Counted from the stretch's first letter, positions 1 through 8,918 are shown. The stretch is DNA of 64,000 nucleotides from Dyella sp. 2HG41-7 (GCF_021390675.1 NZ_JAJEJV010000004.1:3286001-3350000), one strand, 5' to 3'. Made by a program: numbers and translations. The notes: generated by a model from the sequence alone, not told the origin.

Positions 1-1039
1 CAAGCCGGTGCTGATGGCGCGCTTCACATTGAGCGAGGAGCAAACCGATTACATCCTCGAAACCAAGCTGCGCCAGTTGGCGCGCTTGGAGGAAATGAAG
101 ATCAACGCCGAGCGCGATCAGCTCGAAGAAGAGCGCGCCAAGATCAACGTGCTGCTGAAGTCGCCGGCCAAACTCAAAGGCCTGATCAAGGAAGAATTGC
201 GCGCCGACGCCGCCAAGTACGGCGACGACCGCCGCTCGCCGCTGGTGCAGCGCGAAGCCGCGCAAGCGCTGGACGAAAGCGCGCTGGTCGCCAGCGAACC
301 GGTCACCGTGGTGCTGAGCCAGAAAGGTTGGATTCGCGCGGCCAAGGGCCACGATGTCGACGGCGAAGGCTTGTCGTATCGCGAAGGCGACAGCTTGTTG
401 GCGACGGTGAAAGCGCGCACCACGCAGCAGATCGCGGTGATCGACTCCACCGGTCGCAGTTATTCCACGCCTGCGCATACCCTGCCTTCCGCCCGCGGCA
501 ACGGCGAGCCGCTTACGGGCCGTTTCACGCCGCCAGCCGGCGCGCGTTTCGATGCCATCACCGCGGGCGACAACGATACGCGCCTCGTGCTCGCTACGGA
601 TTTCGGCTACGGCTTCGTCACGCGTTTCGAAGCGCTGACCGGCCGCAACAAGGCCGGCAAGCAAATCATCACGCTGGGCGACGGTGCACGCGTGCTTGCG
701 CCGCAAGTTAGTGCGGACCCTGCGCGCGATCGCATCGTCGTCGTGACGACCGACGGTCATCTGCTGATGTTCTCCGTGGCGGAGCTGCCGGAACTCGACA
801 AGGGCAAAGGCAACAAACTGATCGAGATTCCGAAAGCGAAACTGAGCAATGGCGAAGAACGCGTGGCCGGCATTGCCGTGGTGACCGAAGGCAAAGGCGA
901 AGTCACGCTGTTCGCGGGACAACGCAAGCTCACGCTGCGCTGGTCGGATCTGGTTGAGTACGGCGGCAACCGCGCAACCCGCGGCGGCTTGTTGCCGCGC
1001 GGTCTGCGTCGCGTGGAGTCCATCGAGACAACCGGTTAA
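1..1039 (+). CDS. parC: DNA topoisomerase IV subunit A, C-terminal part (5' end outside window)
   Basis: Reading frame is open from base 2, so the gene starts before the window; about 345 codons are visible. The first visible residues ([20 protein letters not shown]) match the end of the breakage-reunion domain and its coiled coil, where ParC and GyrA share an ILE-x-KLR-x-L pattern. The remainder is the C-terminal DNA-wrapping beta-pinwheel, with degenerate repeats such as [10 protein letters not shown] and [12 protein letters not shown]. ParC pairs with ParE to decatenate replicated chromosomes. I prefer ParC to GyrA because the tail is short and lacks an acidic GyrA-like end, but the catalytic Tyr domain lies outside the window. 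Confidence 0.9.
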   Translation, partial: KPVLMARFTLSEEQTDYILETKLRQLARLEEMKINAERDQLEEERAKINVLLKSPAKLKGLIKEELRADAAKYGDDRRSPLVQREAAQALDESALVASEPVTVVLSQKGWIRAAKGHDVDGEGLSYREGDSLLATVKARTTQQIAVIDSTGRSYSTPAHTLPSARGNGEPLTGRFTPPAGARFDAITAGDNDTRLVLATDFGYGFVTRFEALTGRNKAGKQIITLGDGARVLAPQVSADPARDRIVVVTTDGHLLMFSVAELPELDKGKGNKLIEIPKAKLSNGEERVAGIAVVTEGKGEVTLFAGQRKLTLRWSDLVEYGGNRATRGGLLPRGLRRVESIETTG

Positions 1040-1159
1040 CAAACCACGAACTCCACCAGTTGAAAGGAACTTCGTGCGGCCGCACGTCGTCAAAACACCA
1101 TGTGCACGGCAAGGCATGGCCGTGCGTTATGTGTGTGAAGACTCATGGAGCACCCGGTA

Positions 1160-1636
1160 ATGAAACGACGCGTCATCGCCGCCCTGACCGCGAGCCTGCT
1201 GATGACCGCGGCTTGGGCCCAGACGGGCAACCAGCCGCTGAATCTCAAGTTGCCCGGTGGCTACCAGGGATATCCCGCGTCGGCCTCTACCGCCGCGCAG
1301 CCGGCCTCGTCGAACAATGGCAAGGGCTCGGTGACGGTGAACGGCCATCCTGCCGCCATCAGCCCTGCGCCGGGCGTGTATTACGGCGATACCAGTGGCG
1401 CCCGCGGCAACGATCATGCGGGCGTCGCGCAGGCCTGCGACGACTCCACGTACAACAAAGCCCAGGTCCACGGCAGCGTCGGCATGGGCGTGGTCGGCGG
1501 CAGCCATATCGGCACCGGTAGCTATCAGTCCGGCAATGTCAGTGTCGTTCAGAACACCGGCAGCTGCGACCATCCGACGGGCTCCGTGGGCGTTTCCATC
1601 GGCGTCAGCCGGTTTGGCGGCCTCAACGGACACTAG
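1160..1636 (+). CDS. secreted Gly/Ser-rich hypothetical protein
   Basis: A 158-residue protein with a clear Sec signal peptide: MKRR, a hydrophobic core, and a likely cut after AWA before QTGNQ. I start it at 1160 because GGAG at 1147-1150 sits nine bases upstream; an in-frame ATG at 1145 contains that Shine-Dalgarno and is less likely. The mature part is low-complexity, rich in Gly, Ser, Asn and Val, with a repetitive second half (GSVGMGVVGGSH, GNVSVVQNTGS, GSVGVSIGVS) and only two cysteines, in QACDDS and GSCDHP, which may form a disulfide. The Gly/Val alternation suggests a beta-rich fold in the periplasm or outside the cell. I do not recognise a family. Confidence 0.75.
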   Translation: MKRRVIAALTASLLMTAAWAQTGNQPLNLKLPGGYQGYPASASTAAQPASSNNGKGSVTVNGHPAAISPAPGVYYGDTSGARGNDHAGVAQACDDSTYNKAQVHGSVGMGVVGGSHIGTGSYQSGNVSVVQNTGSCDHPTGSVGVSIGVSRFGGLNGH

Positions 1637-1742
1637 GGTTTTTGCTCGTCGCGCGGGCGCGGGCGCCCCCGAAAGCGCATGGAAAGCCACTCCCTACAGA
1701 CTGTTGGACCATCCCGCCCTTTCGTCCGCAGTCGAGACCCTT

Positions 1743-2582
1743 GTGATTCAAAACGTCGAATTCCGCTTTGAAGGTGGCCGTATCGGCGTGCTGCTTATTC
1801 ATGGTCTCACCGGCACGCCCACCGAGATGCGTTTGGTCGGCAAGGGTTTGAACCGTGCTGGCTTCACCGTTTACGGCATGCAGTTGGCCGGCCATTGCGG
1901 CAATGTGGACGATTTGATCGCCACGAACTGGAAGGATTGGTACGCCAGCGTGGAAGCCGCCGCCGAATCGCTGCGTCACGAGGTAGATCACCTGTTCGTG
2001 GCCGGCTTGTCGATGGGCGCGATCCTCGCGCTGAAACTTGCCGCCGATCATCCCGATTGGGTGCGTGGCGTCGGCGTGTATGGCGCTACGTTCCGCTACG
2101 ACGGTTGGGCGATTCCGTGGTACGGCAAGCTTTCCTTCATGCTTCCGCTGCTGAACCGCTTCGGCATCGGCAAACACCGCATGGTGCACGAAAGCGAACC
2201 CTACGGTCTGCGCGACGAACGCCTGCGCGCGCAAATCAGCGGCTTGATGTTGGGTGGCGACAGCGCCGCGGCAGGCCTGCCCGGCAATCCCTGGCCGTCG
2301 CTGGCCGAGATGTACGACATGGCGGCCGTCGTTCGACGCGAGCTGCCGAAAGTCACCGCGCCGTGCTTGGTCGCGCACGCCACCGAAGACGATGTCGCCA
2401 GTCTGGAAAATGCGTACCTGGTGGCGCGCAACGTTTCCGGTCCCGTGGAAATGCTGTTGCTGGAAGACAGCTATCACATGATCACGGTCGATCGCGAACG
2501 CCGCATCCTGATTGATCGCTCGGCGGAATTCTTCGCCAAAGTGGCCGCCAGCTGCACGCCTAGCGCGCGCGCCGCGGCCTGA
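1743..2582 (+). CDS. alpha/beta hydrolase (carboxylesterase / monoacylglycerol-lipase-like)
   Basis: A 279-residue cytoplasmic hydrolase counted from a GTG at 1743; the open frame continues upstream to 1395 but there it overlaps the preceding gene, so I reject that extension. Visible motifs are the oxyanion strand LLIHGLTGTP (residues 17-26), the nucleophile elbow GLSMG with Ser90, an acid in ATEDDV (Asp216) and the catalytic His in DSYHMITVD (His245). The SYHxIT-D arrangement is that of Est30-type carboxylesterases that cleave short to medium acyl esters. No substrate can be read from the context; the next gene, a small transporter, starts 14 bases downstream and may be co-transcribed. The Shine-Dalgarno is weak. 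Confidence 0.85.
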   Translation: MIQNVEFRFEGGRIGVLLIHGLTGTPTEMRLVGKGLNRAGFTVYGMQLAGHCGNVDDLIATNWKDWYASVEAAAESLRHEVDHLFVAGLSMGAILALKLAADHPDWVRGVGVYGATFRYDGWAIPWYGKLSFMLPLLNRFGIGKHRMVHESEPYGLRDERLRAQISGLMLGGDSAAAGLPGNPWPSLAEMYDMAAVVRRELPKVTAPCLVAHATEDDVASLENAYLVARNVSGPVEMLLLEDSYHMITVDRERRILIDRSAEFFAKVAASCTPSARAAA

Positions 2583-2595
2583 CGGTCGACACCGC

Positions 2596-2955
2596 GTGTC
2601 TCCCCTTGTCGCCACGTTGTGGCTGGTCAACGTTACGCTCGATACCGGCGGCCAGCTTGCGTTCAAAGCCGCCGCCAGCGATCCGCTCGCCGGTGACGGC
2701 ATGGCGCGCTGGCGTTACATGGCCAGTCGTCCGTGGTTGTGGCTTGGGTTGTCGGCGTACGTGTTGCATCTGCTTTCGTGGATCGCGTTTCTCTCGCTGA
2801 TCGATCTCTCGCAAGGCATTCTGCTGGCATCGGTCAACATCGTTGCAATCATGATCGCCGGACGCGTGTTGTTCCGGGAAAAACTGACGCCTCTGCGCGT
2901 GGCGGGCATTCTCCTGGTAAGCGCCGGCGTGGCCATCGTGGGAGCAAGCGGATGA
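2596..2955 (+). CDS. small EamA/SMR-type membrane protein, first subunit
   Basis: A 119-residue protein predicted to be almost entirely membrane, with four hydrophobic helices: around residues 3-22, 36-58, 64-85 and 94-116. A conserved-looking Glu sits after the third helix (REKLTPLRVAGILL), as in the EamA/SMR superfamily, where four-helix units dimerise. The start is taken at GTG 2596, just after the hydrolase stop; an upstream ATG at 2512 lies inside that gene. Its stop overlaps the start of a second protein of the same type (ATGA), so the two are probably made in equal amounts and form a heterodimer, as ArnE/ArnF or YkkCD do. Substrate unknown. Confidence 0.75.
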   Translation: MSPLVATLWLVNVTLDTGGQLAFKAAASDPLAGDGMARWRYMASRPWLWLGLSAYVLHLLSWIAFLSLIDLSQGILLASVNIVAIMIAGRVLFREKLTPLRVAGILLVSAGVAIVGASG

Positions 2956-3398
2956 GCGACGCACGCACATGGCGTTTTTATCTGACCGGCTTCGCCGTGT
3001 TGCTGGCGTTCGATACCGCCGTGCAACTGAGTTTCAAATTGACGGGCGCGCACGCGTTCCCGCCGGAAGCGAGTTGGGCATGGGTGCTGCGCATCGTCAG
3101 CCATCCGTGGATTTACATCGCGTTGATCGGCTATCTCGGCAACTTTTTCACTTGGATGAGCCTGCTCAAGCACGCGCCGATCGGCCCGGCGTTCGCCGCC
3201 ACGCATTTGGACGTCGTCAGCGTGATGTTGGCGTCGGCGTGGTTATTTCATGAAGCGCTCACGCCGATGCGGCTGCTGGGCGCGGGCGTAATCATGCTCG
3301 GCATCGTATGCTTGGCCTTCGCCGAACGCGGCGCGCATCCGGAACACGATGCGCCCACGGAAGCGAAAGGCGCGTTGGGTGTTGCCGCCGGCGACTGA
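2952..3398 (+). CDS. small EamA/SMR-type membrane protein, second subunit
   Basis: A 148-residue protein whose ATG overlaps the stop of the previous gene by four bases. It has four hydrophobic segments (AVLLAFDTAVQL, WIYIALIGYLGNFFTW, PAFAATHLDVVSVMLASAWLF, LLGAGVIMLGIVCLAFA) and the same HEALTPMRLLGAG motif after helix three as its partner. It carries a charged cytoplasmic tail of roughly 25 residues that the partner lacks. The pairing suggests one heterodimeric transporter or lipid-linked-substrate flippase, inferred from the ArnE/ArnF and YkkCD precedents. The ACP and ketoacyl synthase genes begin about 200 bases downstream, so an acyl or lipid substrate is possible but unproven. Confidence 0.75.
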   Translation: MSDARTWRFYLTGFAVLLAFDTAVQLSFKLTGAHAFPPEASWAWVLRIVSHPWIYIALIGYLGNFFTWMSLLKHAPIGPAFAATHLDVVSVMLASAWLFHEALTPMRLLGAGVIMLGIVCLAFAERGAHPEHDAPTEAKGALGVAAGD

Positions 3399-3602
3399 AC
3401 ACTATTGGCGAACTGCCAGGTTCACCTATTAGACGCGACGATTCACGTCGCGCGGTACGTGAACAAAGCATGCAAAATACCGGGATAAACGTGATGGAAT
3501 CACGCTTTGGCCGGCCTCTCAAAAAATTACGCCTCCCCCTCATATGGACAATGCACGCGCTCTTCGTCACGCTTGGGGCTGGGGGATCACCGGGGAAGTT
3601 TC

Positions 3603-3857
3603 ATGAGCAATGTGCAGCAGGAAGTTTTTGAGATCATCAGCAAGCAAGCGAAAATCGAGATCGGCACCATCAAGACCGAATCGACGCTCAAAGATCTTGG
3701 CATTGCCTCGCTCGATGCCATCGAAGTGATTTTCGATATCGAAGAGCACTTCAACATCAACTTGCCTAACGAAGACGTCGACTTCGAGAACGGCACCGTG
3801 GGTCACCTGGTCGAGGCCGTGCAGCGTCAAATCGCCGCCAAGCCCGCAGCTGGCTAA
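3603..3857 (+). CDS. acyl carrier protein (orphan, paired with a ketoacyl synthase)
   Basis: An 84-residue acidic helical protein with the phosphopantetheine attachment motif LGIASLDAIEV; Ser36 is the expected attachment residue, within the usual position range for ACPs. The start at 3603 follows a purine-rich GGGGAAG. It departs from the near-invariant housekeeping AcpP motif (GADSLDTVEL), and the gene stands beside its own ketoacyl synthase rather than in the fabHDG-acpP cluster, so I read it as a dedicated carrier for a specialised acyl chain. The stop is four bases before the synthase start, so the two are surely co-transcribed. A 204-base leader upstream contains a 7-bp hairpin at 3434-3452. 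Confidence 0.88.
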   Translation: MSNVQQEVFEIISKQAKIEIGTIKTESTLKDLGIASLDAIEVIFDIEEHFNINLPNEDVDFENGTVGHLVEAVQRQIAAKPAAG

Positions 3858-3861
3858 GTAG

Positions 3862-5076
3862 ATGCGTCGTATCGTCATTACCGGCATGGGCGGCATTTGC
3901 GCGCTCGGCCACAACGCCACCGACATCTGGCAAGCCATGACCGAAGGCCGCAGCGGCATTGGTCCGGTGCGTCATATCGATCGCACGCGTATCCGCAACG
4001 ACGTCATTGCGGCCGAGATCAGCGATTTCGAGCCGCTGGCGTACATCGAAGAGTCGCGTCTGCCGTTTCTCGATCCACTTAGCCAATACGCGCTGGTGGC
4101 GGCTGGCGAAGCGATCAAGCAATCGGGTCTGGATGTTCGCGGCGAGCGGTCATCGCGCACGGCGGTTGTCGTCGGCGTGGGCGCTGCCGGCGAAGAAACG
4201 CGCGAAGGGCTTTATCAGCGACTTTACGTGGAAAACGCGACGCGTTTCCATCCGCTGGGCATCGTGCGCATCATGAGCAATGCGCCGGCCAGCCAGATCA
4301 GCATGGCGCACGGCATTACCGGCCCCACCTTTACTGTGTCGAGTGCTTGCGCATCGTCCAATCACGCGTTTGCGCAAGCGGCGCTGATGGTGCGCGCAGG
4401 CCTGGTAGACGCCGCCGTCGTTGGCGGTTCGGAAGCCTGCGTGACGCTCGGTGTGCTTCGCGCGTGGGACGCCATGCGCGTGCTAGCACCCGATACGTGT
4501 CGCCCGTTCAGCGCCAATCGTCGCGGCCTCGTGCTGGGCGAAGGCTCGGCGATGTTTGTGATCGAAACGCTGGAAAGCGCACAAGCGCGAGGCGCGACGA
4601 TTCTGGCGGAGTTGGCGGGTGTCGGCATGAGCGCGGATGCGGGCGATATCGCCGCACCCTCCGACATCGGCGCGGCGGCAGCGATGCGCATTGCGTTGCA
4701 AGATGCCGGTCTGCAAACCACCGATATCGACTACATCAACGCACACGGCACCGGTACGCCGGCGAACGACACCACCGAAACGCGCGCCATTCGAAACGTG
4801 TTCGAGGCATACGCCGCGAAGCTGGCCGTCACGTCCACAAAACCCATGCATGGGCACGCGTTGGGCGCCGCCGGTGCACTGGAAATGATTGCGGTGATCG
4901 GCGCGATACGACATGGCATCGTGCCACCCACCATCAATTATCTCGGCCCGGATCCGACCTGCGATCTTGACTACGTGCCGCACGAAGCGCGTGCGATGAA
5001 CGTGCGCGCGGCGCTGAGCAATTCGTTTGCGTTCGGCGGACTCAACGCCGTGGTGGCTGTGCGTCAGATGTCCTGA
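3862..5076 (+). CDS. beta-ketoacyl-ACP synthase, FabF/KAS II-like
   Basis: A 404-residue thiolase-fold condensing enzyme. The catalytic triad is visible: Cys163 in VSSACASSNHA, His295 in NAHGTGTP and His332 in KPMHGHALGAAG, all in the FabF order. It would condense an acyl thioester with malonyl-ACP, presumably on the ACP encoded four bases upstream. The nucleophile loop reads SACASSNHA instead of the housekeeping FabF form TACATGAHN, which supports a specialised paralogue (NodE-like or secondary-metabolite KAS) rather than the main fatty-acid enzyme. No ketoreductase, dehydratase or thioesterase lies beside the pair, so other steps must be borrowed or located elsewhere. Length is typical. Confidence 0.9.
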   Translation: MRRIVITGMGGICALGHNATDIWQAMTEGRSGIGPVRHIDRTRIRNDVIAAEISDFEPLAYIEESRLPFLDPLSQYALVAAGEAIKQSGLDVRGERSSRTAVVVGVGAAGEETREGLYQRLYVENATRFHPLGIVRIMSNAPASQISMAHGITGPTFTVSSACASSNHAFAQAALMVRAGLVDAAVVGGSEACVTLGVLRAWDAMRVLAPDTCRPFSANRRGLVLGEGSAMFVIETLESAQARGATILAELAGVGMSADAGDIAAPSDIGAAAAMRIALQDAGLQTTDIDYINAHGTGTPANDTTETRAIRNVFEAYAAKLAVTSTKPMHGHALGAAGALEMIAVIGAIRHGIVPPTINYLGPDPTCDLDYVPHEARAMNVRAALSNSFAFGGLNAVVAVRQMS

Positions 5077-5116
5077 CGCGCAGTCGTTCGACATCGCCAG
5101 TTCCTGCGCCTGCCGC

Positions 5117-5605
5117 TCAAAGCCGCGTAAACGACCACGACTGCATGCGGCCGTCCTTGTACGGCATCACGCCGTGGAACGGCCGCGGATCGCCGTCGAA
5201 GACCAGCGGCAGAAAATGCCGGTCGCCTTCCCACATCGGTAGCTCCATGATGCGATCGACATCCACCCACTCCAACGTGCCTTCCGGATTTTGCGTATAA
5301 GGCTCGCCCGTGAAACTGTCGATGACGAAGATAAAGCCCAGCCAGTCTTCGCCCTGCTTGCCGAAGCCCGGCCAATTGAGCGTGCCACGCAAATGCATCG
5401 ACACGCATTCGATGCCCGCTTCTTCGCGAATCTCGCGCTGCATGCATGCGGCGATGTCTTCGCCGGGCTCCATCTTGCCGCCTAGGCCGTTGTACTTGCC
5501 TAGGTGCTGATCGTCTTGCCGCGCATTGCGGTGGATCATCAACACCTTGCGTCGATCGGGCGAGAGCACGTAGCCGAGCGTGGCAACGATGGGAGTGTAT
5601 GGCAC
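5117..5605 (-). CDS. NUDIX hydrolase (MutT/8-oxo-dGTP diphosphatase-like)
   Basis: A 162-residue protein on the minus strand, starting at a GTG with AAAGG about eight bases upstream. The NUDIX box is complete: GGKMEPGED, then QREIREEAGI, matching GX5EX7REUXEEXGU with all metal-binding Glu residues. The family hydrolyses nucleoside diphosphates linked to another moiety. The architecture (short N-terminal beta-strand reading VLMIHRNAR, then LGKYNGLGGKMEPGE) resembles the MutT/YjaD-type 8-oxo-dGTPases of Gram-positive and proteobacterial genomes, so oxidised-nucleotide clean-up is the best guess. It is convergent with the ketoacyl synthase gene, whose stop lies 40 bases away, and is not part of that operon. 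Confidence 0.85.
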   Translation of the reverse strand: MPYTPIVATLGYVLSPDRRKVLMIHRNARQDDQHLGKYNGLGGKMEPGEDIAACMQREIREEAGIECVSMHLRGTLNWPGFGKQGEDWLGFIFVIDSFTGEPYTQNPEGTLEWVDVDRIMELPMWEGDRHFLPLVFDGDPRPFHGVMPYKDGRMQSWSFTRL

Positions 5606-5689
5606 GGAGATGCCTTTCCGATATCAAAACTGAAGTTTAAGACGTGGGTGCTCTTGCATCCATCACGGCAGGGCGGCGACCATCCATCA

Positions 5690-6502
5690 ATGCGCTCGTC
5701 CATCTTCATGTCATGGCTTCGCCGCAGCCCGCTGCCTCGCCTTCTCGCCATGGCGGGCGCGCTGTTTTGGCTGGCCGGCTGCGATACCCAAATCCAGCCG
5801 ATGGAAAGTCGTCAGGTGACTTTCCAGGGACAGGATTTCACCGTAGTGAGCCTGGACCTTCATCGCGAATCCTTGAGCCTGCATTGGAAGAACCCCGACT
5901 CCGGCGAACCCTTCGGCGATATCCAGTCGTTGCGCGAATGGGGCGCCGCCAACGGCAAGCGCCTGATGTTCGCCGCCAATGCCGGCATCTACAGCCAATC
6001 GGATGCGCCGCTCGGGCTGTATGTAGAAAACGGCAAGACGCTGGTGCCGCTGAACTTGTTCCATGGCAATCCCGCCGCCGGCAATTTTTCGATTCAACCC
6101 AATGGCGTTTTCGCCGTGTATGCGGATGGCCACGCCGCCGTGCGGACCAGTGCGGCGTTCAAGACCGACGGCAAAGCCGTGGATTGGGCGACGCAATCGG
6201 GCCCGATGCTGGTAATCGACGGGCAGATCAACAGTCAATTCGTGCACGATTCCAGCAGCACCAAATGGCGCAGCGGCGTTTGCGCGCATTCGCCCTATCA
6301 GGCCGTGTTTGTGGTGAGCGATTCGCCGGTCAACTTTCACACGTTCGCGCAATTGTTCCGTGACAAACTCGGTTGCCGCGACGCGCTGTATCTGGACGGC
6401 ACCATTTCGCAGTTCTATATCGACGGCACCGGCTACACCGGCGCTCCTACCTTCATGGTCAAGCCCTACGCGGGCATCTTTGCGGTGTTCACCGATCAAT
6501 GA
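5690..6502 (+). CDS. phosphodiester glycosidase-family (NAGPA/DUF2233) lipoprotein
   Basis: A 270-residue protein with a lipoprotein signal: basic start, hydrophobic core LLAMAGALFWLAGC, lipobox LAGC. The residue after the Cys is Asp, which in E. coli retains lipoproteins in the inner membrane. The body matches the phosphodiester-glycosidase fold family (DUF2233, NAGPA domain): FAANAGIYSQ, PNGVFAVY, ATQSGPMLVIDGQ, and a C-terminal LYLDGTISQFYI. Family members remove sugar-1-phosphate caps or act on exopolysaccharide and teichoic-type phosphodiesters. The stop overlaps the next start (ATGA), so translation is coupled to the penicillin-acylase-family gene. Start at ATG 5690 is likely but the ribosome site is weak; ATG 5708 is an alternative. 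Confidence 0.85.
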   Translation: MRSSIFMSWLRRSPLPRLLAMAGALFWLAGCDTQIQPMESRQVTFQGQDFTVVSLDLHRESLSLHWKNPDSGEPFGDIQSLREWGAANGKRLMFAANAGIYSQSDAPLGLYVENGKTLVPLNLFHGNPAAGNFSIQPNGVFAVYADGHAAVRTSAAFKTDGKAVDWATQSGPMLVIDGQINSQFVHDSSSTKWRSGVCAHSPYQAVFVVSDSPVNFHTFAQLFRDKLGCRDALYLDGTISQFYIDGTGYTGAPTFMVKPYAGIFAVFTDQ

Positions 6503-8913
6503 CGATGAAAACAGGTTTCCGTTGGTTCCGTGCCCTCTTTATGCTGCTGCTGATCGCGGCCATCGGCTTGTGCGCCACGGGCTGGTGGATGCTCTCCGGC
6601 AGCTTAGCGAGATTGGACGGCACGCAGCGCGTAGCCGGCGTATCCCATTCGGTGACGATTACACGCGACGCCTTGGGCACGGCGACCATAACCGGCCAAT
6701 CGCGCGACGATGTGACGTACGCGCTCGGCTACGTACACGGGCAAGAGCGTTTCTTCCCGATGGATTTGATGCGTCGCGATGCGGCTGGCGAACTGTCCGA
6801 ACTGGTCGGCCCTGACGCACTAAGCACGGACATCGGTCACCGTCGCCACCGTTTGCGCGCGGTTGCCGAAGCGGCTTATGCGGCGCTCTCGCCAGACCAA
6901 AAACATACGCTCGATCTGTATCGCGACGGCGTCAATGCGGGCTTGTCCAGTCAACGCAAGAATCCCTGGGAATACTTGCTGCTGCGTGCCAAACCGGAAC
7001 CGTGGCGCTCGGAAGACACCATGCTGGTGATCGCCGCGATGTATCTGGATCTCAACGACGATGGACGCAACGAACGCGAACTGCACATTGCGCAGTTGCA
7101 GGCGGTCTTGCCCAAATCGCTGGTGAATTTTCTGATCTCACCGGATCCGAACTGGGAAGCGCCGCTGAAGGGCAATGTGTCGCCCTCGCCGGTCGTGCCG
7201 ACGGCGGATGTCTACGATCTTCATCATGTTCAAGCGCCTAGCGCTGGCGCAAAAGTCGCAGCGATCGCGAAGTCGTCGATAGATCAACCGTATCCAGGCA
7301 GCAACAGTTTCGCGGTGGCTGGAAACGTTTCGCGCACGGGCGCGGCGATTCTCGCCAACGACATGCATTTAAGTCTGCGCGTGCCGGATATCTGGTTCCG
7401 CGCGCGCTTGCGCTATCCCGATGCCACGGCGCCGAAAGGTATGCGCGATGTCGTCGGCGTGACCTTGCCCGGCACGCCTGCAATGGTCGTGGGATCGAAC
7501 GGGCAAATCGCGTGGGGTTTCACCAACAGCTACGGCGATTGGATGGATTGGGTACGCGTCCAACGCGATCCGCACGACGCCAACAAATACAAAGTGCCGG
7601 AAGGTTGGGCAGCGATCGAACAGCATGACGAAATCATCGGCGTCAAAGGCGCAGCGCCGCATACGCTGCACGTCGAAGATACGCGCTGGGGGCCGATCAT
7701 CGCGGTGGACACCGACGGCACGCCGCTTGCGCTTGCATGGATCGCCGATCAGCCGCGCGCCTATAACGTCGCATTGATGCAATTGGAGAAAGCCGGCAGC
7801 GTATCTGCCGCGTTGGATCTGGGCCCCACGCTCGGCATGCCTCCGCAGAATCTCCTCGTCGCCGACAGCACCGGTCACATCGGCTGGAGCATCGCGGGCA
7901 ACAGCGTTCCGCTACGCGCCGGTTTCGATCCGACGCTGCCGGCCGATTGGTCGCAACCCAACACCGGCTGGACCGGTTGGGCCGCCGCCTCGCAATACCC
8001 GCGCATCGAAGATCCCACGGACGGACGCTTGTGGACCGCCAACAACCGCACCGTCGGCAGCGACGACCTGGCATTGCTTGGCGACGGCGGACACGATATC
8101 GGCGCGCGCGCGCAACAAATTCGCGACGATTTGCATGGCCGCGCCGATTTCGGTCCCGCCAATCTGCTCGACATTCAACTCGACGATCACGCTGCGTTTC
8201 TCACGCGCTGGCAGCATTTGTTGCAGACAACGCTTGCCGATACGCACGATCCATCGCTCGTTCAAATGCGTCAGCTCACCGCCGCGTGGCGCGGCGTTGC
8301 CGAACCGGATAGCGTGGACTATCGCCTCGTGCACGACTTCCGCGAAGAAGTGCACAAGCTGGTGCTGGCGCCGTACGCGGCGCAAGTTCAACAACGTTTT
8401 GCCGACTTCGCCTGGCCGGGACCGTCCAATCAGGAAGCCGCCGTCTGGATGATGATCCAGCAACAACCTGCAAACTTGCTGGATCCGGCGTTTCACGATT
8501 GGTCTGCATTGTTGTTGCAAGCGGCGCACAACGTCGCCAACAAACTGAGCAAAGAACCAGGCGGCTTGGCCGCACGCACGTGGGGCGAACTCAATCGCGC
8601 CGATATTCGCCATCCGCTGTCGCGCGCGTTCCCTTCGTTTGTCGGGCGATGGCTCGATATGCCGAATGTGGGTTTGCCAGGCGATCACAATATGCCGCGC
8701 GTTGCCTCGCCGGGATTCGGCGCGTCAGAACGTTTCGATGTTTCGCCCGGTCACGAAGACGAAGGCATTCTGGAAATGCCCGGCGGTCAGAGCGATAACC
8801 CGCTTTCGCCGTTCTACGGCGCCGGTCACGAGGATTGGGTGTTGGGTCGCCCGACGCGTTTGATGCCGGGAAGCGACCGACATACGTTGGTGCTTGAGCC
8901 GTCTGCGCAATAG
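6499..8913 (+). CDS. penicillin acylase family protein (Ntn hydrolase)
   Basis: An 804-residue precursor with an N-terminal hydrophobic signal/anchor (residues about 10-30, ALFMLLLIAAIGLCATGWWML). The N-terminal alpha-chain has GYVHGQERFFPMDLMRR, and the autoprocessing site is GSNSFAVAG, placing the mature beta-chain nucleophile at Ser268. Downstream ANDMHLSLRVPDIWF and VVGSNGQIAWGFTN are standard for the family. Members are exported to the periplasm, cut themselves into two chains and hydrolyse amide bonds of beta-lactam side chains, N-acyl-homoserine lactones or aliphatic acyl-peptides. Which of these applies cannot be read from sequence. It overlaps the preceding phosphodiester-glycosidase lipoprotein gene by four bases, implying a joint periplasmic job. 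Confidence 0.92.
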   Translation: MTMKTGFRWFRALFMLLLIAAIGLCATGWWMLSGSLARLDGTQRVAGVSHSVTITRDALGTATITGQSRDDVTYALGYVHGQERFFPMDLMRRDAAGELSELVGPDALSTDIGHRRHRLRAVAEAAYAALSPDQKHTLDLYRDGVNAGLSSQRKNPWEYLLLRAKPEPWRSEDTMLVIAAMYLDLNDDGRNERELHIAQLQAVLPKSLVNFLISPDPNWEAPLKGNVSPSPVVPTADVYDLHHVQAPSAGAKVAAIAKSSIDQPYPGSNSFAVAGNVSRTGAAILANDMHLSLRVPDIWFRARLRYPDATAPKGMRDVVGVTLPGTPAMVVGSNGQIAWGFTNSYGDWMDWVRVQRDPHDANKYKVPEGWAAIEQHDEIIGVKGAAPHTLHVEDTRWGPIIAVDTDGTPLALAWIADQPRAYNVALMQLEKAGSVSAALDLGPTLGMPPQNLLVADSTGHIGWSIAGNSVPLRAGFDPTLPADWSQPNTGWTGWAAASQYPRIEDPTDGRLWTANNRTVGSDDLALLGDGGHDIGARAQQIRDDLHGRADFGPANLLDIQLDDHAAFLTRWQHLLQTTLADTHDPSLVQMRQLTAAWRGVAEPDSVDYRLVHDFREEVHKLVLAPYAAQVQQRFADFAWPGPSNQEAAVWMMIQQQPANLLDPAFHDWSALLLQAAHNVANKLSKEPGGLAARTWGELNRADIRHPLSRAFPSFVGRWLDMPNVGLPGDHNMPRVASPGFGASERFDVSPGHEDEGILEMPGGQSDNPLSPFYGAGHEDWVLGRPTRLMPGSDRHTLVLEPSAQ

Positions 8914-8918
8914 CTGTT

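Noticed and set aside
1395-1742. Upstream extension of the hydrolase at 1743-2582
   Set aside because: It overlaps the secreted protein's gene in another frame and adds 116 residues outside the family; GTG 1743 gives a normal length.
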